Shown piece by piece: positions 47,332 to 56,626 of a stretch of 64,000 nt of DNA. The stretch's first letter is position 1. Each line of letters starts with the position of its first letter. Both the position numbers and the translations under genes were made by a program. The DNA comes from Rhodococcus sp. HNM0563. Lineage in GTDB: Bacteria > Actinomycetota > Actinomycetes > Mycobacteriales > Mycobacteriaceae. The notes beneath the pieces were generated by a model, which worked only from the letters and a program-made list of their open reading frames with translations, was not told the DNA's origin and made no database searches. Location: assembly GCF_012726195.1 (NCBI RefSeq), contig NZ_JAASAF010000001.1, positions 1-64,000 on the forward strand, in the 5' to 3' direction.

Positions 47332-48791
47332 AACCCACGGACCGCGGAGTAGAGGCCGGCAACCCAGCATGCCAGCGGCACGATCGCGGCGATGACGGCG
47401 TACTCGGTGAGTTCGCTGATCCGCCGCTGCACCGGTGTGAATGTGCGGCGCGGAACAACGACCCCGAGGACCAGGGCGCCGACGAACAAGACGACAGTGA
47501 CCCCGAAGAGCACCTGTGGAGCAATGCTTCCGGAAAGCCCGGCACCGACCACCAGGCCGAGGAGGAGGATTGCACCACCGAGGATCATCGGCGCCGCCTG
47601 CTCCGACCCGATGTAGGTGCGACCTCGGAACATCAGGATGATCCCCGTCGCGACCGCCAGTGCGACTCCGGGCCAGGAGACACCCGACTCCTGCATCGGC
47701 CACGCTGCGCACCACGCACCGGCCGTCGCGAGCACGACCACCGCATAGATCCACCCGGTCAGATGAGCTCGCGCACGCGCGGTTCTCGCTTCGAGCTCCT
47801 CGAACGTGGGCGGCGGATTCTCGTCGTCCGGATCTGGAACCACGGGGTCGAGGGAGGTGCCGGGCGCCGGAACCGGGGGAAGGGGAAGGCGGGCGAGGAG
47901 CGCGGCGGCGCGGGCGGCGAAGGTCACCAGCAGCAGCGCGGTCACGACGATACCTGCGCCGAGCGCAGGTACCGGCGTGTCGGTCGCAGTCGCGACGATC
48001 AGTGCGATCGTCGCAACCGACGAGACCGTCGAGATCGCAGTGAACGTCGAGAGTCCGACCGTCGTGACGTTGACCGTGATCATGCCGACCGCGCCGGTCA
48101 GGATCGTGGCCAGCAGCAGGTGGGGGGCGCCGAAATCGCCAGGAACCAGCAGCATCCCGGTGACGAAGGACGCGGGTGCTGCGCAGACCGCCAGCAGCAA
48201 CCCGATAGACCGGTCGAGGTAGATACGTGCGATGACAGCTGCCGCGGTCACGAGCAGGAGTGCCAGTACGGCAGTGGCGATTCCCGCGACCATTCGCTCG
48301 CTTCCGGACGACGGCAACAGGAGCAGCAACCCGCACCCGAGCGTGATCGCGGCCGCTGCGACCGCGGCCCCGACCACCGCCGCGGTGCGATCGGACCAAC
48401 GACGCAATCGGTCGCGGCCCGCAACCGCCACGCTGTACATCACGTCGTCGAACAGTGGCGGCGACGAGGGCGCGGACGATTCTGCGAGGACGAGCACCTC
48501 GCCGTCGCGGATCCCGAGCTCGTCGAGACTCAACGCACCCGCGAGCGGTTCCTGGCCTATCCGGGCGAGAGTCCAGGTTTCCGGCTGGACCCGTTCGGGG
48601 GTGCGGTCGAAGTCGTTGTGGGGACGGTGAGCAGCCACCAGATCGACGATTCCGGCCAGCAGGAGGGCAACCGGCACGCCGAGTGGCAGCGCCAGATCGA
48701 CCTCGGAATGTTTGGTGAGCACTGTGATCCGGCACAATTCCGGTGCCGCTACCGCACCGGGTACGTTCGGGCTCGTCGGTGCAGCCGTCAT
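47328..48791 (-). CDS. eccD4: Type VII secretion protein EccD
   Basis: Integral membrane subunit of 487 residues. Residues about 15-95 form the cytosolic ubiquitin-like domain (CRITVLTKHSEVDLALPLGVPVALLLAGIVDLV ... ELGIRDGEVLVL). About eleven membrane helices follow, broken by a Pro/Asp-rich cytosolic loop around residues 310-340. The ATG at 48791 has GGGGGGAA upstream. It is divergent from eccC (173-base gap) and upstream of mycP. Confidence 0.94.
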   Translation of the reverse strand: MTAAPTSPNVPGAVAAPELCRITVLTKHSEVDLALPLGVPVALLLAGIVDLVAAHRPHNDFDRTPERVQPETWTLARIGQEPLAGALSLDELGIRDGEVLVLAESSAPSSPPLFDDVMYSVAVAGRDRLRRWSDRTAAVVGAAVAAAAITLGCGLLLLLPSSGSERMVAGIATAVLALLLVTAAAVIARIYLDRSIGLLLAVCAAPASFVTGMLLVPGDFGAPHLLLATILTGAVGMITVNVTTVGLSTFTAISTVSSVATIALIVATATDTPVPALGAGIVVTALLLVTFAARAAALLARLPLPPVPAPGTSLDPVVPDPDDENPPPTFEELEARTARARAHLTGWIYAVVVLATAGAWCAAWPMQESGVSWPGVALAVATGIILMFRGRTYIGSEQAAPMILGGAILLLGLVVGAGLSGSIAPQVLFGVTVVLFVGALVLGVVVPRRTFTPVQRRISELTEYAVIAAIVPLACWVAGLYSAVRGL

Positions 48792-48964
48792 CGATTGTTC
48801 CCCCCGTCGTTCGTGCGCCGACCCGGAGACCGAAGGTGGCGCGGACCTTTCGACGACGCAGACCTTACGACATCGCCGTGGCTGTACTTGTTGCGGTGCG
48901 CTACTCTTCCACGACCGTGGGGGGAAGGTCGTTGTCGGCGGCCGGTGTGTACGGGGGATGGGGA

Positions 48965-51900
48965 ATGAGCACGATTCGTTTCGCGCGTCGAGTGCGTCGG
49001 GATGCGCCACGCGCACCCGGTGGGGAAGTGAGTCTGCAGGCGCCACCGGATATTCCGAGAGCAACACCGGGCAACTTGCTCATGAAGCTGCTGCCCCTGG
49101 TGATGGTTGCGGCGATGATAGGCATGGTCGCGCTCATGTTCGGCTCCGGAATGGCGCGCAGCCCCATGGCTTTGGTCTTCCCGCTGATGATGATGGTGTC
49201 GATGATCGGTATGCTCGCCAACAGCGGTCGCGGCGGTGGCGCGAAAACTGCCGAGGCAAACGAGGATCGCAAAGACTACCTGCGCTACCTCGACACCCTG
49301 CGGGGCGACGTCGCCGAGACAGGGTCGGCGCAGCGGCGGGCCCTCGAATGGACCCACCCGGACCCGGCGCTGTTGTGGACCCTCGTCGGGACGGTCCGGA
49401 TGTGGGAACGCCGAACTTCCGACGCGGACTTCTGCCACGTGCGGGTGGGCCTGGGGGGACAGCGACTCGCGACGAAGCTGATCGCTCCCGAGACCGGCCC
49501 GGTCGAGGATCTCGAACCGGTTGCCGCGGTGTCGCTGCGCCGCTTCGTTCGCGCGCACTCGGTGGTGCCTGCGCTCCCGACGGCCGTGTCGATGCGTGGA
49601 TTCGCGTCGGTCGGTATCAGTGGCGACCGTGAGGCCGCACAGCAGTTGGCCCGGGCGATGCTCGCTCAACTGTGCACCTTTCATGCACCCGATGTACTCC
49701 AGGTCGCGGTCGTCTGCGGACCGGACACCGCCGCGGAATGGGAGTGGGTCAAGTGGCTCCCTCACGCGCAGCATCCCGAGGCGCGCGACGGGGCAGGCAG
49801 CACCCGCATGGTGTTCGGTTCCGTACTCGAACTCGAGACGGTCCTCGGTGTTCACCTGTCGTCGCGCGGACGGTTCGTCCGCAACGCACCCGCCGTCGAA
49901 ACCGTCCCGCAACTGCTGATCGTCATCGACGGCGGGGTCTCCGGATCCGGTTCCGGCCTCCTCGACGAGGGGCTCGACTCGGTGACACTCCTCGACCTCT
50001 CCGGGTTCGCGCCGCGGCTCGCGGCGCATCGTGGGCTGCAGCTGGTCGTGGAGAACGGTCGTCTCGGCGCGAGAACGGGCAGTTCCGTGGAGACCTTTGC
50101 CGAGGCCGACGGGATCGGTGCCCCGCAATCGCAGGCCCTGGCACGCCGACTCGCCCCGTATCGGGCCGCTACTCAGTTCGCGACGGACGACGGAGCCGAT
50201 ACCGGCAGCATCGAGAATTGGCAGGACCTACTCGGACTCGGCGACATCGCACGACTCGATCCGCTGCAGGCCTGGGCACCGAGATCCGGTCGCGACAGGC
50301 TGCGAGTCCCGATCGGTATCGGTGTGGACGGCGCTCCCGTCGAGATCGACCTGAAGGAGTCTGCGGAGAACGGCATGGGTCCGCATGGCCTGTGCATCGG
50401 TGCCACGGGTTCGGGAAAGAGCGAGTTCCTGCGGACTCTCGTGCTCGGCCTCGTCGCAACGCACTCACCGGATGCACTCAACCTCGTCCTCATCGATTTC
50501 AAGGGCGGCGCGACTTTCCTCGGGCTCGATCGGAGTCCGCACGTTGCAGCAGTCATCACCAACCTGGCCGACGAGCTCGCGATGGTCGAACGGATGAAAG
50601 ACGCACTCGAGGGCGAGATGACCCGCAGGCAGGAGCTGTTGCGAGCGGCAGGCAACTTCGCGAATGTCGGTGACTACGAAAGAGCCAGGAGCGCCGGTGC
50701 TCCGCTCGCACCGTTGCCGGCGTTGTTCATCGTCGTCGACGAGTTCTCGGAGCTGCTCGCCCAGCAGCCCGAATTCGCCGACCTCTTTGCGGCGATCGGT
50801 CGTCTCGGCAGGTCGCTGCACATGCACTTGCTGCTGGCGAGTCAGCGGCTCGACGAAGGAAAATTGCGTGGTCTCGACAGCCACCTGTCCTACCGGATCG
50901 GATTGAAGACCTTTTCTGCGAACGAATCCCGCAGCGTTCTCGGTGTTCCGGATGCGTACAGCCTGCCACCCACGCCAGGTGCCGGCTACCTCAAATGCGA
51001 TTCCGCGGAGATCGTGCGTTTCGATGCAGCCTACGTTTCGGGGCCGTACGAACCCGGCCGACCGGCGCGCAGGAGCCGGACGGCGTCCGCGGGAACTGTC
51101 GGCCCGCGGGTGTTCACGGCCCGCGATGTACCTGCCGATCGGGGAGCCCCCCTGCCGGTCCCGCCGGTGAGCGATCCGAACCCGGACACGGAGGCGACCA
51201 CGACCGACGGCGGCCGCACCGTCCTGGACGTCGTGGTCGGCAGGGTCCGTGGTCACGGCACCCCGGCACACGAGGTGTGGCTTCCGCCGCTGGACGAGTC
51301 TCCGAGCCTCGACAGAATCCTGTCGCACTCGTTGCTCACCGGAGATGTGCTGCGCCAGTCCACTTTGCGGACGATGATCGGGATCGTCGACCGGCCCTTC
51401 GAGCAGCGTCGGGACCCTTTGGTCGTCGACCTGTCGGGAGCTGCAGGCAACGCCATCGTGGTCGGAGGTCCGCAATCGGGTAAATCGACGTTGCTGCGCA
51501 CCCTGATCGTCTCGTTGGCCGCTACCCACACAGCTGAGCAGGTCCAGTTCTACTGCCTCGATTTCGGTGGCGGCACTCTGGCCGGGCTCTCCGGCCTCCC
51601 ACACGTCGGTTCCGTGGCGAATCGTCTTGCCGCGGACCGGGTTCGGCGCACCGTCGCGGAACTCATGGGGCTACTGCGTCGGAGAGAGCAGCAGTTCGGC
51701 GATTGGGGGCTCGAATCGATGTCGCAGATGAGACGGTTGCGTGCCGACGGTGCCCCGCATGTCTCCGCAGATCCTTTCGGCGATGTCTTCCTCGTGATCG
51801 ACGGCTGGCCCAGCATTCGGGAGGACTTCGAGCCACTCGAGCAGAGTGTCGGTGTCCTGGCGTCGCGCGGGTTGTCCTACGGAATCCATGTCGTCATCAG

Positions 51901-52966
51901 TGCACCGCGGTGGTGGGACGTCCGGCCGGCACTGCGTGACCACCTCGGAACGCGTCTCGAACTCCGTCTCGGCGACCCGGCCGATTCGGAATACGGGCGC
52001 AAGAAGGCGGCGCTGGTACCCGAGGGCAGGCCCGGCCGAGGAATCGAGCGGGACGGACTTCACGTACTGGCTGCACTGCCGCGGGTCGACGGCAGTGCAG
52101 GTGTCGACGATCTCAGCGAGGGCGTGGCCGCGGCTGTCGCCGCGATCGCTGCGGCAACTCCGGGGGGGCACGCGCCGGCTGTCAGGATGCTGCCGGAGGA
52201 GGTCGACCGCGCGGCCGTGCTCGCTGCGCTTCCGGGCGGCTGGCCGATCTCGTCCAACGCACCGGTCGCGCAACGGCTACGCGTGCCGATCGGGATCGAC
52301 GAGGCGGAGCTCGCTCCGGTGGCCCTCGACTTCGCCGAGAGTCCCCATCTGCTGGTGTTCGGAGATTCCGAGTGCGGGAAGACCACGCTGCTCCACGGGA
52401 TCTGCCGGAGTCTGATGGAGTCGAACACCGGGGCGCAGGCACGGATCATCATCGGCGACTACCGCCGGACCATGCTCGGGGTGGTCGAAGGCGACCATCT
52501 CGGCGGTTACGCGCCGAGCGGGTCCGTGCTGTCGACGATGGCCGTCGAACTCGCCGGGATCTTCGAACGACGGCTTCCGGGCGCCGACACCACCCAGCAG
52601 CAGCTGCGCGACCGATCATGGTGGACGGGCCCCGAGGTGTTCGTCATCGTCGACGACTACGACCTGGTTGCGTCATCCGGTCAGAATCCGTTGACGCCGC
52701 TTCTCGAGTATCTTCCGCAGGCGAAGGATATCGGTCTGCACCTGATCATCGCGCGGCGCGCGGGCGGTGCGAGTCGAGCGCTGTACGAACCGGTCATCGC
52801 CCGGTTGCGGGAACTGTCCACGCCGGGCCTGATCATGTGCGGAAGTCGCGACGAGGGCGCGCTCATCGGCACTGCACGGCCCGGTCCGATGCCGCCCGGA
52901 CGAGGAATCCTCGTGCGACGCAACGGTAACGAACTCATCCAGACAGCCCGACTGCAACCGTCGTGA
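48965..52966 (+). CDS. eccC4: Type VII secretion ATPase EccC (FtsK/SpoIIIE family)
   Basis: Motor of the secretion system, 1333 residues. Two N-terminal membrane helices (about 40-60 and 62-80) are followed by a DUF domain and three FtsK-like ATPase domains. Walker A motifs are GATGSGKSE (about 479-487), GGPQSGKST (about 834-842) and GDSECGKTT (about 1133-1141). Walker B-like segments are LIVVDEFSELL-like (D1), FLVIDGWPSI (D2) and FVIVDDYDLV (D3). It is a single fused chain (not split into EccCa/EccCb), as in ESX-4. The ATG at 48965 is chosen by the MSTIRFARRVRRDAPR start and the purine-rich GGGGGATGGGGA before it. The stop overlaps the next gene (GTGA). Confidence 0.96.
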   Translation: MSTIRFARRVRRDAPRAPGGEVSLQAPPDIPRATPGNLLMKLLPLVMVAAMIGMVALMFGSGMARSPMALVFPLMMMVSMIGMLANSGRGGGAKTAEANEDRKDYLRYLDTLRGDVAETGSAQRRALEWTHPDPALLWTLVGTVRMWERRTSDADFCHVRVGLGGQRLATKLIAPETGPVEDLEPVAAVSLRRFVRAHSVVPALPTAVSMRGFASVGISGDREAAQQLARAMLAQLCTFHAPDVLQVAVVCGPDTAAEWEWVKWLPHAQHPEARDGAGSTRMVFGSVLELETVLGVHLSSRGRFVRNAPAVETVPQLLIVIDGGVSGSGSGLLDEGLDSVTLLDLSGFAPRLAAHRGLQLVVENGRLGARTGSSVETFAEADGIGAPQSQALARRLAPYRAATQFATDDGADTGSIENWQDLLGLGDIARLDPLQAWAPRSGRDRLRVPIGIGVDGAPVEIDLKESAENGMGPHGLCIGATGSGKSEFLRTLVLGLVATHSPDALNLVLIDFKGGATFLGLDRSPHVAAVITNLADELAMVERMKDALEGEMTRRQELLRAAGNFANVGDYERARSAGAPLAPLPALFIVVDEFSELLAQQPEFADLFAAIGRLGRSLHMHLLLASQRLDEGKLRGLDSHLSYRIGLKTFSANESRSVLGVPDAYSLPPTPGAGYLKCDSAEIVRFDAAYVSGPYEPGRPARRSRTASAGTVGPRVFTARDVPADRGAPLPVPPVSDPNPDTEATTTDGGRTVLDVVVGRVRGHGTPAHEVWLPPLDESPSLDRILSHSLLTGDVLRQSTLRTMIGIVDRPFEQRRDPLVVDLSGAAGNAIVVGGPQSGKSTLLRTLIVSLAATHTAEQVQFYCLDFGGGTLAGLSGLPHVGSVANRLAADRVRRTVAELMGLLRRREQQFGDWGLESMSQMRRLRADGAPHVSADPFGDVFLVIDGWPSIREDFEPLEQSVGVLASRGLSYGIHVVISAPRWWDVRPALRDHLGTRLELRLGDPADSEYGRKKAALVPEGRPGRGIERDGLHVLAALPRVDGSAGVDDLSEGVAAAVAAIAAATPGGHAPAVRMLPEEVDRAAVLAALPGGWPISSNAPVAQRLRVPIGIDEAELAPVALDFAESPHLLVFGDSECGKTTLLHGICRSLMESNTGAQARIIIGDYRRTMLGVVEGDHLGGYAPSGSVLSTMAVELAGIFERRLPGADTTQQQLRDRSWWTGPEVFVIVDDYDLVASSGQNPLTPLLEYLPQAKDIGLHLIIARRAGGASRALYEPVIARLRELSTPGLIMCGSRDEGALIGTARPGPMPPGRGILVRRNGNELIQTARLQPS

Positions 52967-54387
52967 GCACGGATGTGCTGGGACTCCACATCGGACCGTC
53001 AGGCGTGTGTGCGCGCCGTGGCGAACGAATCCGGTACGTGCCCGCCATCGCCGGGAGGCTGGGCGACGGGTGGGTTTTCGGAGACGCCGCGGCGGCACTC
53101 GAGACGACCGACGTGTTTGCGGATGACTCCGTCGAGATGCTCACCGGACTGATGCGCTATGCCGCTGCAGCGGTCGGTGCGGCCCCGAGCACGGGAACTG
53201 TCGTCGCGGTGCATCCCACGAAGTGGAGTGCGCGGCGGCGTGACGCGCTGTACACCGCCGTTCGGAACGTGGCCCGCAATGCGGAGTTGATCCCGGCCGC
53301 GGTCGCGGCATGCGACGCAGTCGAGGTGGCTCCGGACGAACGATGTGTGACGCTCGAGGTCGAGACGGACGGGGTCACGGCGACCTCGCTCGAACAGGGT
53401 GGCGGTGGGCGTGCTGTCATCGACCGTGTTGCGAGGGATCCGGGCCTGGCGGTCGACGAGGTGGATTCCGACGACGGCACCGCATGCCTCAGGTCTCTGA
53501 TCGAAGCGGTTGCCGGACGAGTCGATCCGGATGTCCTGCTGGTGACGGGCGTTCCGGGTGAGCCTGCGGGTGTCGAATTGTGCGCGCGGTTGGGCGTGCG
53601 GATCGGACGCGGGATCCGGGTTGTTCCCGTCGCCGCATCGGAGATGCTTGCACCGCTCACGCAGGTGTCCGAGTCGAGTGATGGGCGGGCCGGGGCCGCA
53701 GAGAGCGATGCCGGGACGTCGACGGCGCAGTGGCTGCGGGACGTCCGTGCCCCGATGCCCGAGCCGTCACGTGCCCCGGTATCGGCTTGGGCGCTCGCGG
53801 GGGCGCTGCTCGTGGTCATCGTCGTTGCCGCGATGGTGCTCACATCGGGTAGTGAGGGTACCGGCGAGATCGTCGCGGACACCGGTGTTGCCGGCAGTAC
53901 CGACGTGGCCGAACCTGCCGACAGCCCTTCGGCCACGGCCTCGCCGGATGCGGACGACCCCGAGTTCGCCACGATCGATCTGGGTCCCGTGCGCCTGGAC
54001 CTCCCATCGTCTTGGCGTGTACGCGATTCCGATGCACAGCAGCCGGGACGGGCCGAGCTGTTGCCGGATTCAGGGCCCGATCGAAGGATTGTGGTCGTGT
54101 ATTCACATCTGGCGGACGGGATGGATTCGGATGCGGTGGCGATCAGTCTTGCAGCGCGCGCGGCGGCGCGTAGCGATGTGATCCGAGATATCGAGTCGGA
54201 CACACGCTTCGGTGATCGTCCGGTCATCTCCTACCTCGAGGTGCCCGACGAGTTCTCCACGGTGCGGTGGTCGGTCGTCGTCATGCCCGGTATCCAGATT
54301 TCGATCGGCTGCCAGTTCCTCGCCGACGAATGGACCGGAATCAGAAATGAATGCGAACAGGCTGTGCACACAGTGGAGCCGGTGTGA
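52963..54387 (+). CDS. Type VII secretion-associated protein, Rv3446c family
   Basis: Protein of 474 residues in the position of Rv3446c in ESX-4. The N-terminal 230 residues resemble a degenerate actin/Hsp70 ATPase fold: VLGLHIGPSGV at the start (phosphate-1-like) and VLLVTGVPGEPAGVELCARLG near 190-215 (adenosine-motif-like). After a Ser/Pro/Ala linker comes one membrane helix (VSAWALAGALLVVIVVAAMVL), a disordered Asp/Ser/Ala stretch and an outer domain of about 130 residues matching the family's C-terminal domain. It is translationally coupled to eccC, so it is likely a structural or regulatory partner of the secretion complex. Confidence 0.87.
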   Translation: MSTDVLGLHIGPSGVCARRGERIRYVPAIAGRLGDGWVFGDAAAALETTDVFADDSVEMLTGLMRYAAAAVGAAPSTGTVVAVHPTKWSARRRDALYTAVRNVARNAELIPAAVAACDAVEVAPDERCVTLEVETDGVTATSLEQGGGGRAVIDRVARDPGLAVDEVDSDDGTACLRSLIEAVAGRVDPDVLLVTGVPGEPAGVELCARLGVRIGRGIRVVPVAASEMLAPLTQVSESSDGRAGAAESDAGTSTAQWLRDVRAPMPEPSRAPVSAWALAGALLVVIVVAAMVLTSGSEGTGEIVADTGVAGSTDVAEPADSPSATASPDADDPEFATIDLGPVRLDLPSSWRVRDSDAQQPGRAELLPDSGPDRRIVVVYSHLADGMDSDAVAISLAARAAARSDVIRDIESDTRFGDRPVISYLEVPDEFSTVRWSVVVMPGIQISIGCQFLADEWTGIRNECEQAVHTVEPV

Positions 54388-54519
54388 GAAATCTTCGACG
54401 TAGTTCGGATCGAGCGGAACCGATCCGGCGCGGGCTGCGTCGAATCAGGTGTAGGGGCGGAGCGGTCGGACCAACGGGGGCCGAGGGAACCGCAACGCCG
54501 AACAAAGGAGGGGTACGCG

Positions 54520-54873
54520 ATGAGCGAGGACGGAAGCGGTAGCGGGGGGCAGGTCACTACTGATGTCGTGACCATGGAAGTGGTCGCGAGTCAGCTGCAG
54601 GACTCGCGAACCGAACTCGAAGGCACGATCCAGGCGCTTCGTGCGCGAGTCGCGGCGGTCGACGAAGTGTGGCGAAGCAAGGCAGCGAATCAATTCGCGG
54701 GAATCATGGAACGCTGGGACCGCAATGGCAGGCAGCTGAACCTGGCACTCGACGAACTGGCAGAGGGCGTTCGAAGCAGTGGCCGGTCCTACGAGGAGGC
54801 CGTGCAGGAGCAATCTGCGGCGTTGAATCGCGTCGATCCGGGATCCGGTTCGTCCCTGAGCGGAACTTACTGA
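54520..54873 (+). CDS. esxU: WXG100-family protein, EsxU-like (Trp-Arg-Ser variant)
   Basis: Small helical-hairpin protein of 117 residues, expected to dimerise with its neighbour and be secreted by the ESX system. The helix-turn-helix is centred on VDEVWRSKAANQF; the usual W-x-G turn reads W51-R-S here, a conservative loss of the glycine. Strong AAAGGAGGGG precedes the ATG. The tail beyond residue 100 is Gly/Ser-rich. It follows the Rv3446c-like gene after 132 bases and lies 70 bases before esxT, matching Rv3445c in position. Confidence 0.88.
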   Translation: MSEDGSGSGGQVTTDVVTMEVVASQLQDSRTELEGTIQALRARVAAVDEVWRSKAANQFAGIMERWDRNGRQLNLALDELAEGVRSSGRSYEEAVQEQSAALNRVDPGSGSSLSGTY

Positions 54874-54943
54874 TCGACCGACGTACGTCGGCAGTCCACT
54901 GGACGGCAAGTCCAGGACCACTTCGAACAGACAGGAAACCCAC

Positions 54944-55240
54944 ATGCCCGATGGCGAGATCTATCAGAATTTCGGCGGCATAGATGATCTGCACGCGGGA
55001 CTTTCCACGCTGCAGAAGAACATGAACGACACGCTCGACCGCATTGCGCGCCAGGTGGCCCCGCTGATCGAAACCTGGGGCGGCGACGCCCAGGAAACCT
55101 ACCGAGGCACACAGGAACGCTGGAATCAGGCGCAACTCGGGCTCAATCAGGTCCTGTTCGAGATCAACTCTGCCGTTGCCGGCGGCAACGACAGGATGCG
55201 CGACACCGAGGCGCTGAACAAGGGACGTTTCCCCGGGTGA
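54944..55240 (+). CDS. esxT: WXG100-family protein, EsxT-like
   Basis: WXG100 protein of 98 residues with a canonical turn W45-G-G (IETWGGDAQETYRGTQERWNQ) between two long helices. It is the partner of the preceding gene, in the position of Rv3444c. ACAGGAAA precedes the ATG. A hairpin terminator follows 37 bases after the stop, ending the ESX-4 operon. Confidence 0.92.
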   Translation: MPDGEIYQNFGGIDDLHAGLSTLQKNMNDTLDRIARQVAPLIETWGGDAQETYRGTQERWNQAQLGLNQVLFEINSAVAGGNDRMRDTEALNKGRFPG

Positions 55241-55277
55241 AATCTGCCCGCCATGCGGGATGGGGGAGACCCCGCTG

Positions 55278-55317
55278 CGCGATGTCCCGGGGGTGGAGAG
55301 GCCGCCGGGACATCGCG
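55278..55317 (+). terminator. Hairpin terminator after esxT
   Basis: A 13-bp perfect inverted repeat (55278-55290 and 55305-55317) with a 14-base loop separates the ESX-4 operon from rplM. Confidence 0.75.
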
Positions 55318-55344
55318 TGCTCGGGAAGTGGGAGCTGCCGCGCT

Positions 55345-55374
55345 TTGACCCTGCAGCCCTCCGGCGGGTATTGT
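55345..55374 (+). promoter_or_regulatory. Promoter of rplM-rpsI
   Basis: A -35 TTGACC (55345-55350), an 18-base spacer and a -10 TATTGT (55369-55374) lie downstream of the esxT terminator and about 130 bases before rplM. Confidence 0.65.
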
Positions 55375-55506
55375 GTGCGATCGGCGTGTCGCACGCTGTC
55401 GTAGCCATGTGCGCGGCAAACGTCGTCTCTCGGGTCTCAACTGGCCGCCGAGGTCGACTATGCGCGGCACGCGGGCCAGCAGCGAAACGATAGACGAGGA
55501 AGATCT

Positions 55507-55950
55507 GTGTCTACGTACACACCGAAAGCCGGCGACGTGACCCATCAGTGGCACGTAATCGACGCCACCGACGTGGTGCTCGGCCGCCTCGCGGTGCAGG
55601 CGGCAAACCTGCTCCGCGGTAAGCACAAGCCCACCTTTGCTCCGCATGTCGACGGTGGTGACTTCGTCGTCATCATCAACGCCGACAAGGTTGCCATCTC
55701 CGGCAACAAGCGCGAAGGCAAGTTCCTCTACAGCCACTCCGGTCACCCGGGTGGTCTCCGCGCTCGTTCCGTGGGCGAGGTTCTCGAGAAGAACCCCGAC
55801 CGCCTCGTGGAGAAGGCCGTCACCGGCATGCTCCCCAAGAACAAGCTCGGCCGCGCCATCGCGAAGAAGCTGAAGGTCTACGCGGGCCCGAACCACCCCC
55901 ACGCCGCGCAGCAGCCGGTGCCGTTCGAGATCAAGCAGGTGGCCCAGTGA
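55507..55950 (+). CDS. rplM: 50S ribosomal protein L13
   Basis: L13 of 147 residues, an early 50S assembly protein. It starts at GTG with GAGGAAG upstream and begins [79 protein letters not shown] is the conserved core. The rpsI GTG overlaps its stop by four bases. Confidence 0.98.
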   Translation: MSTYTPKAGDVTHQWHVIDATDVVLGRLAVQAANLLRGKHKPTFAPHVDGGDFVVIINADKVAISGNKREGKFLYSHSGHPGGLRARSVGEVLEKNPDRLVEKAVTGMLPKNKLGRAIAKKLKVYAGPNHPHAAQQPVPFEIKQVAQ

Positions 55951-56465
55951 CGGCGCCGGAGGAGCAGAACGTGAATCCCGAAGAGTACGCCGACAACGTC
56001 GAGGTTGCCGCGGACGAATACGTCGTCGAGGAGGTTGCCGAGGACTTCGTCGAGGCACCCGTCGCGCCGATCGTGTTCGATCGTCCGATCCAGACCGTCG
56101 GTCGCCGTAAGGAGGCAGTCGCTCGCGTCCGCCTCGTGCCCGGCTCCGGCAAGTTCGTGCTCAACGGACGCACCATCGAGGACTACTTCCCGAACAAGGT
56201 GCACCAGCAGCTCGTGAAGTCGCCGTTGGTGACCGTCGAGCGCGTCGAGTCGTTCGACATCCACGCGAGCCTGCACGGCGGCGGACCGTCCGGCCAGGCC
56301 GGCGCTCTGCGTCTCGCCATCGCGCGTGCGCTGACCGAGGTTACCCCCGAGGATCGCCCGGCGCTCAAGCGCGCAGGCTTCCTCACTCGTGACCCGCGTG
56401 CGACCGAGCGTAAGAAGTACGGTCTCAAGAAGGCCCGTAAGGCACCTCAGTACTCCAAGCGCTGA
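55947..56465 (+). CDS. rpsI: 30S ribosomal protein S9 with acidic N-terminal extension
   Basis: S9 of 172 residues; the C-terminal Lys-Arg (YSKR) reaches P-site tRNA. The conserved domain starts near residue 48 ([27 protein letters not shown]). The first 45 residues are Glu/Asp/Val-rich, an extension seen in mycobacteria and relatives. It is coupled to rplM by a GTGA overlap. A terminator follows 50 bases after the stop. Confidence 0.97.
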   Translation: MTAPEEQNVNPEEYADNVEVAADEYVVEEVAEDFVEAPVAPIVFDRPIQTVGRRKEAVARVRLVPGSGKFVLNGRTIEDYFPNKVHQQLVKSPLVTVERVESFDIHASLHGGGPSGQAGALRLAIARALTEVTPEDRPALKRAGFLTRDPRATERKKYGLKKARKAPQYSKR

Positions 56466-56515
56466 TGTGTCGCCGACGCTGACCTCGTCAGCTTCGGCAC
56501 CTGTTCGACCACGAG

Positions 56516-56552
56516 AGCAGGCGCCGGTAGAGAACTACTACCGGTGCCTGCT
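56516..56552 (+). terminator. Hairpin terminator after rpsI
   Basis: A 15-bp stem (56516-56530 and 56538-56552, one G:U pair) with a seven-base loop is followed by a short T-run. A smaller GCTGAC/GTCAGC hairpin lies just upstream. Confidence 0.8.
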
Positions 56553-56626
56553 TTCGTGCATTCTGATTCCGGTGACAGCGTCCATGAGTGGCCTGTCTTC
56601 CGAAGACTCGACGTGAGGACGTGTGT

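Noticed and set aside
47332..48735. N-terminal extension of mycP through the eccD gene (955-codon frame)
   Set aside because: The extension is Arg/Gly-rich and wholly inside eccD. The GTG at 47331 gives a normal signal peptide and family length.
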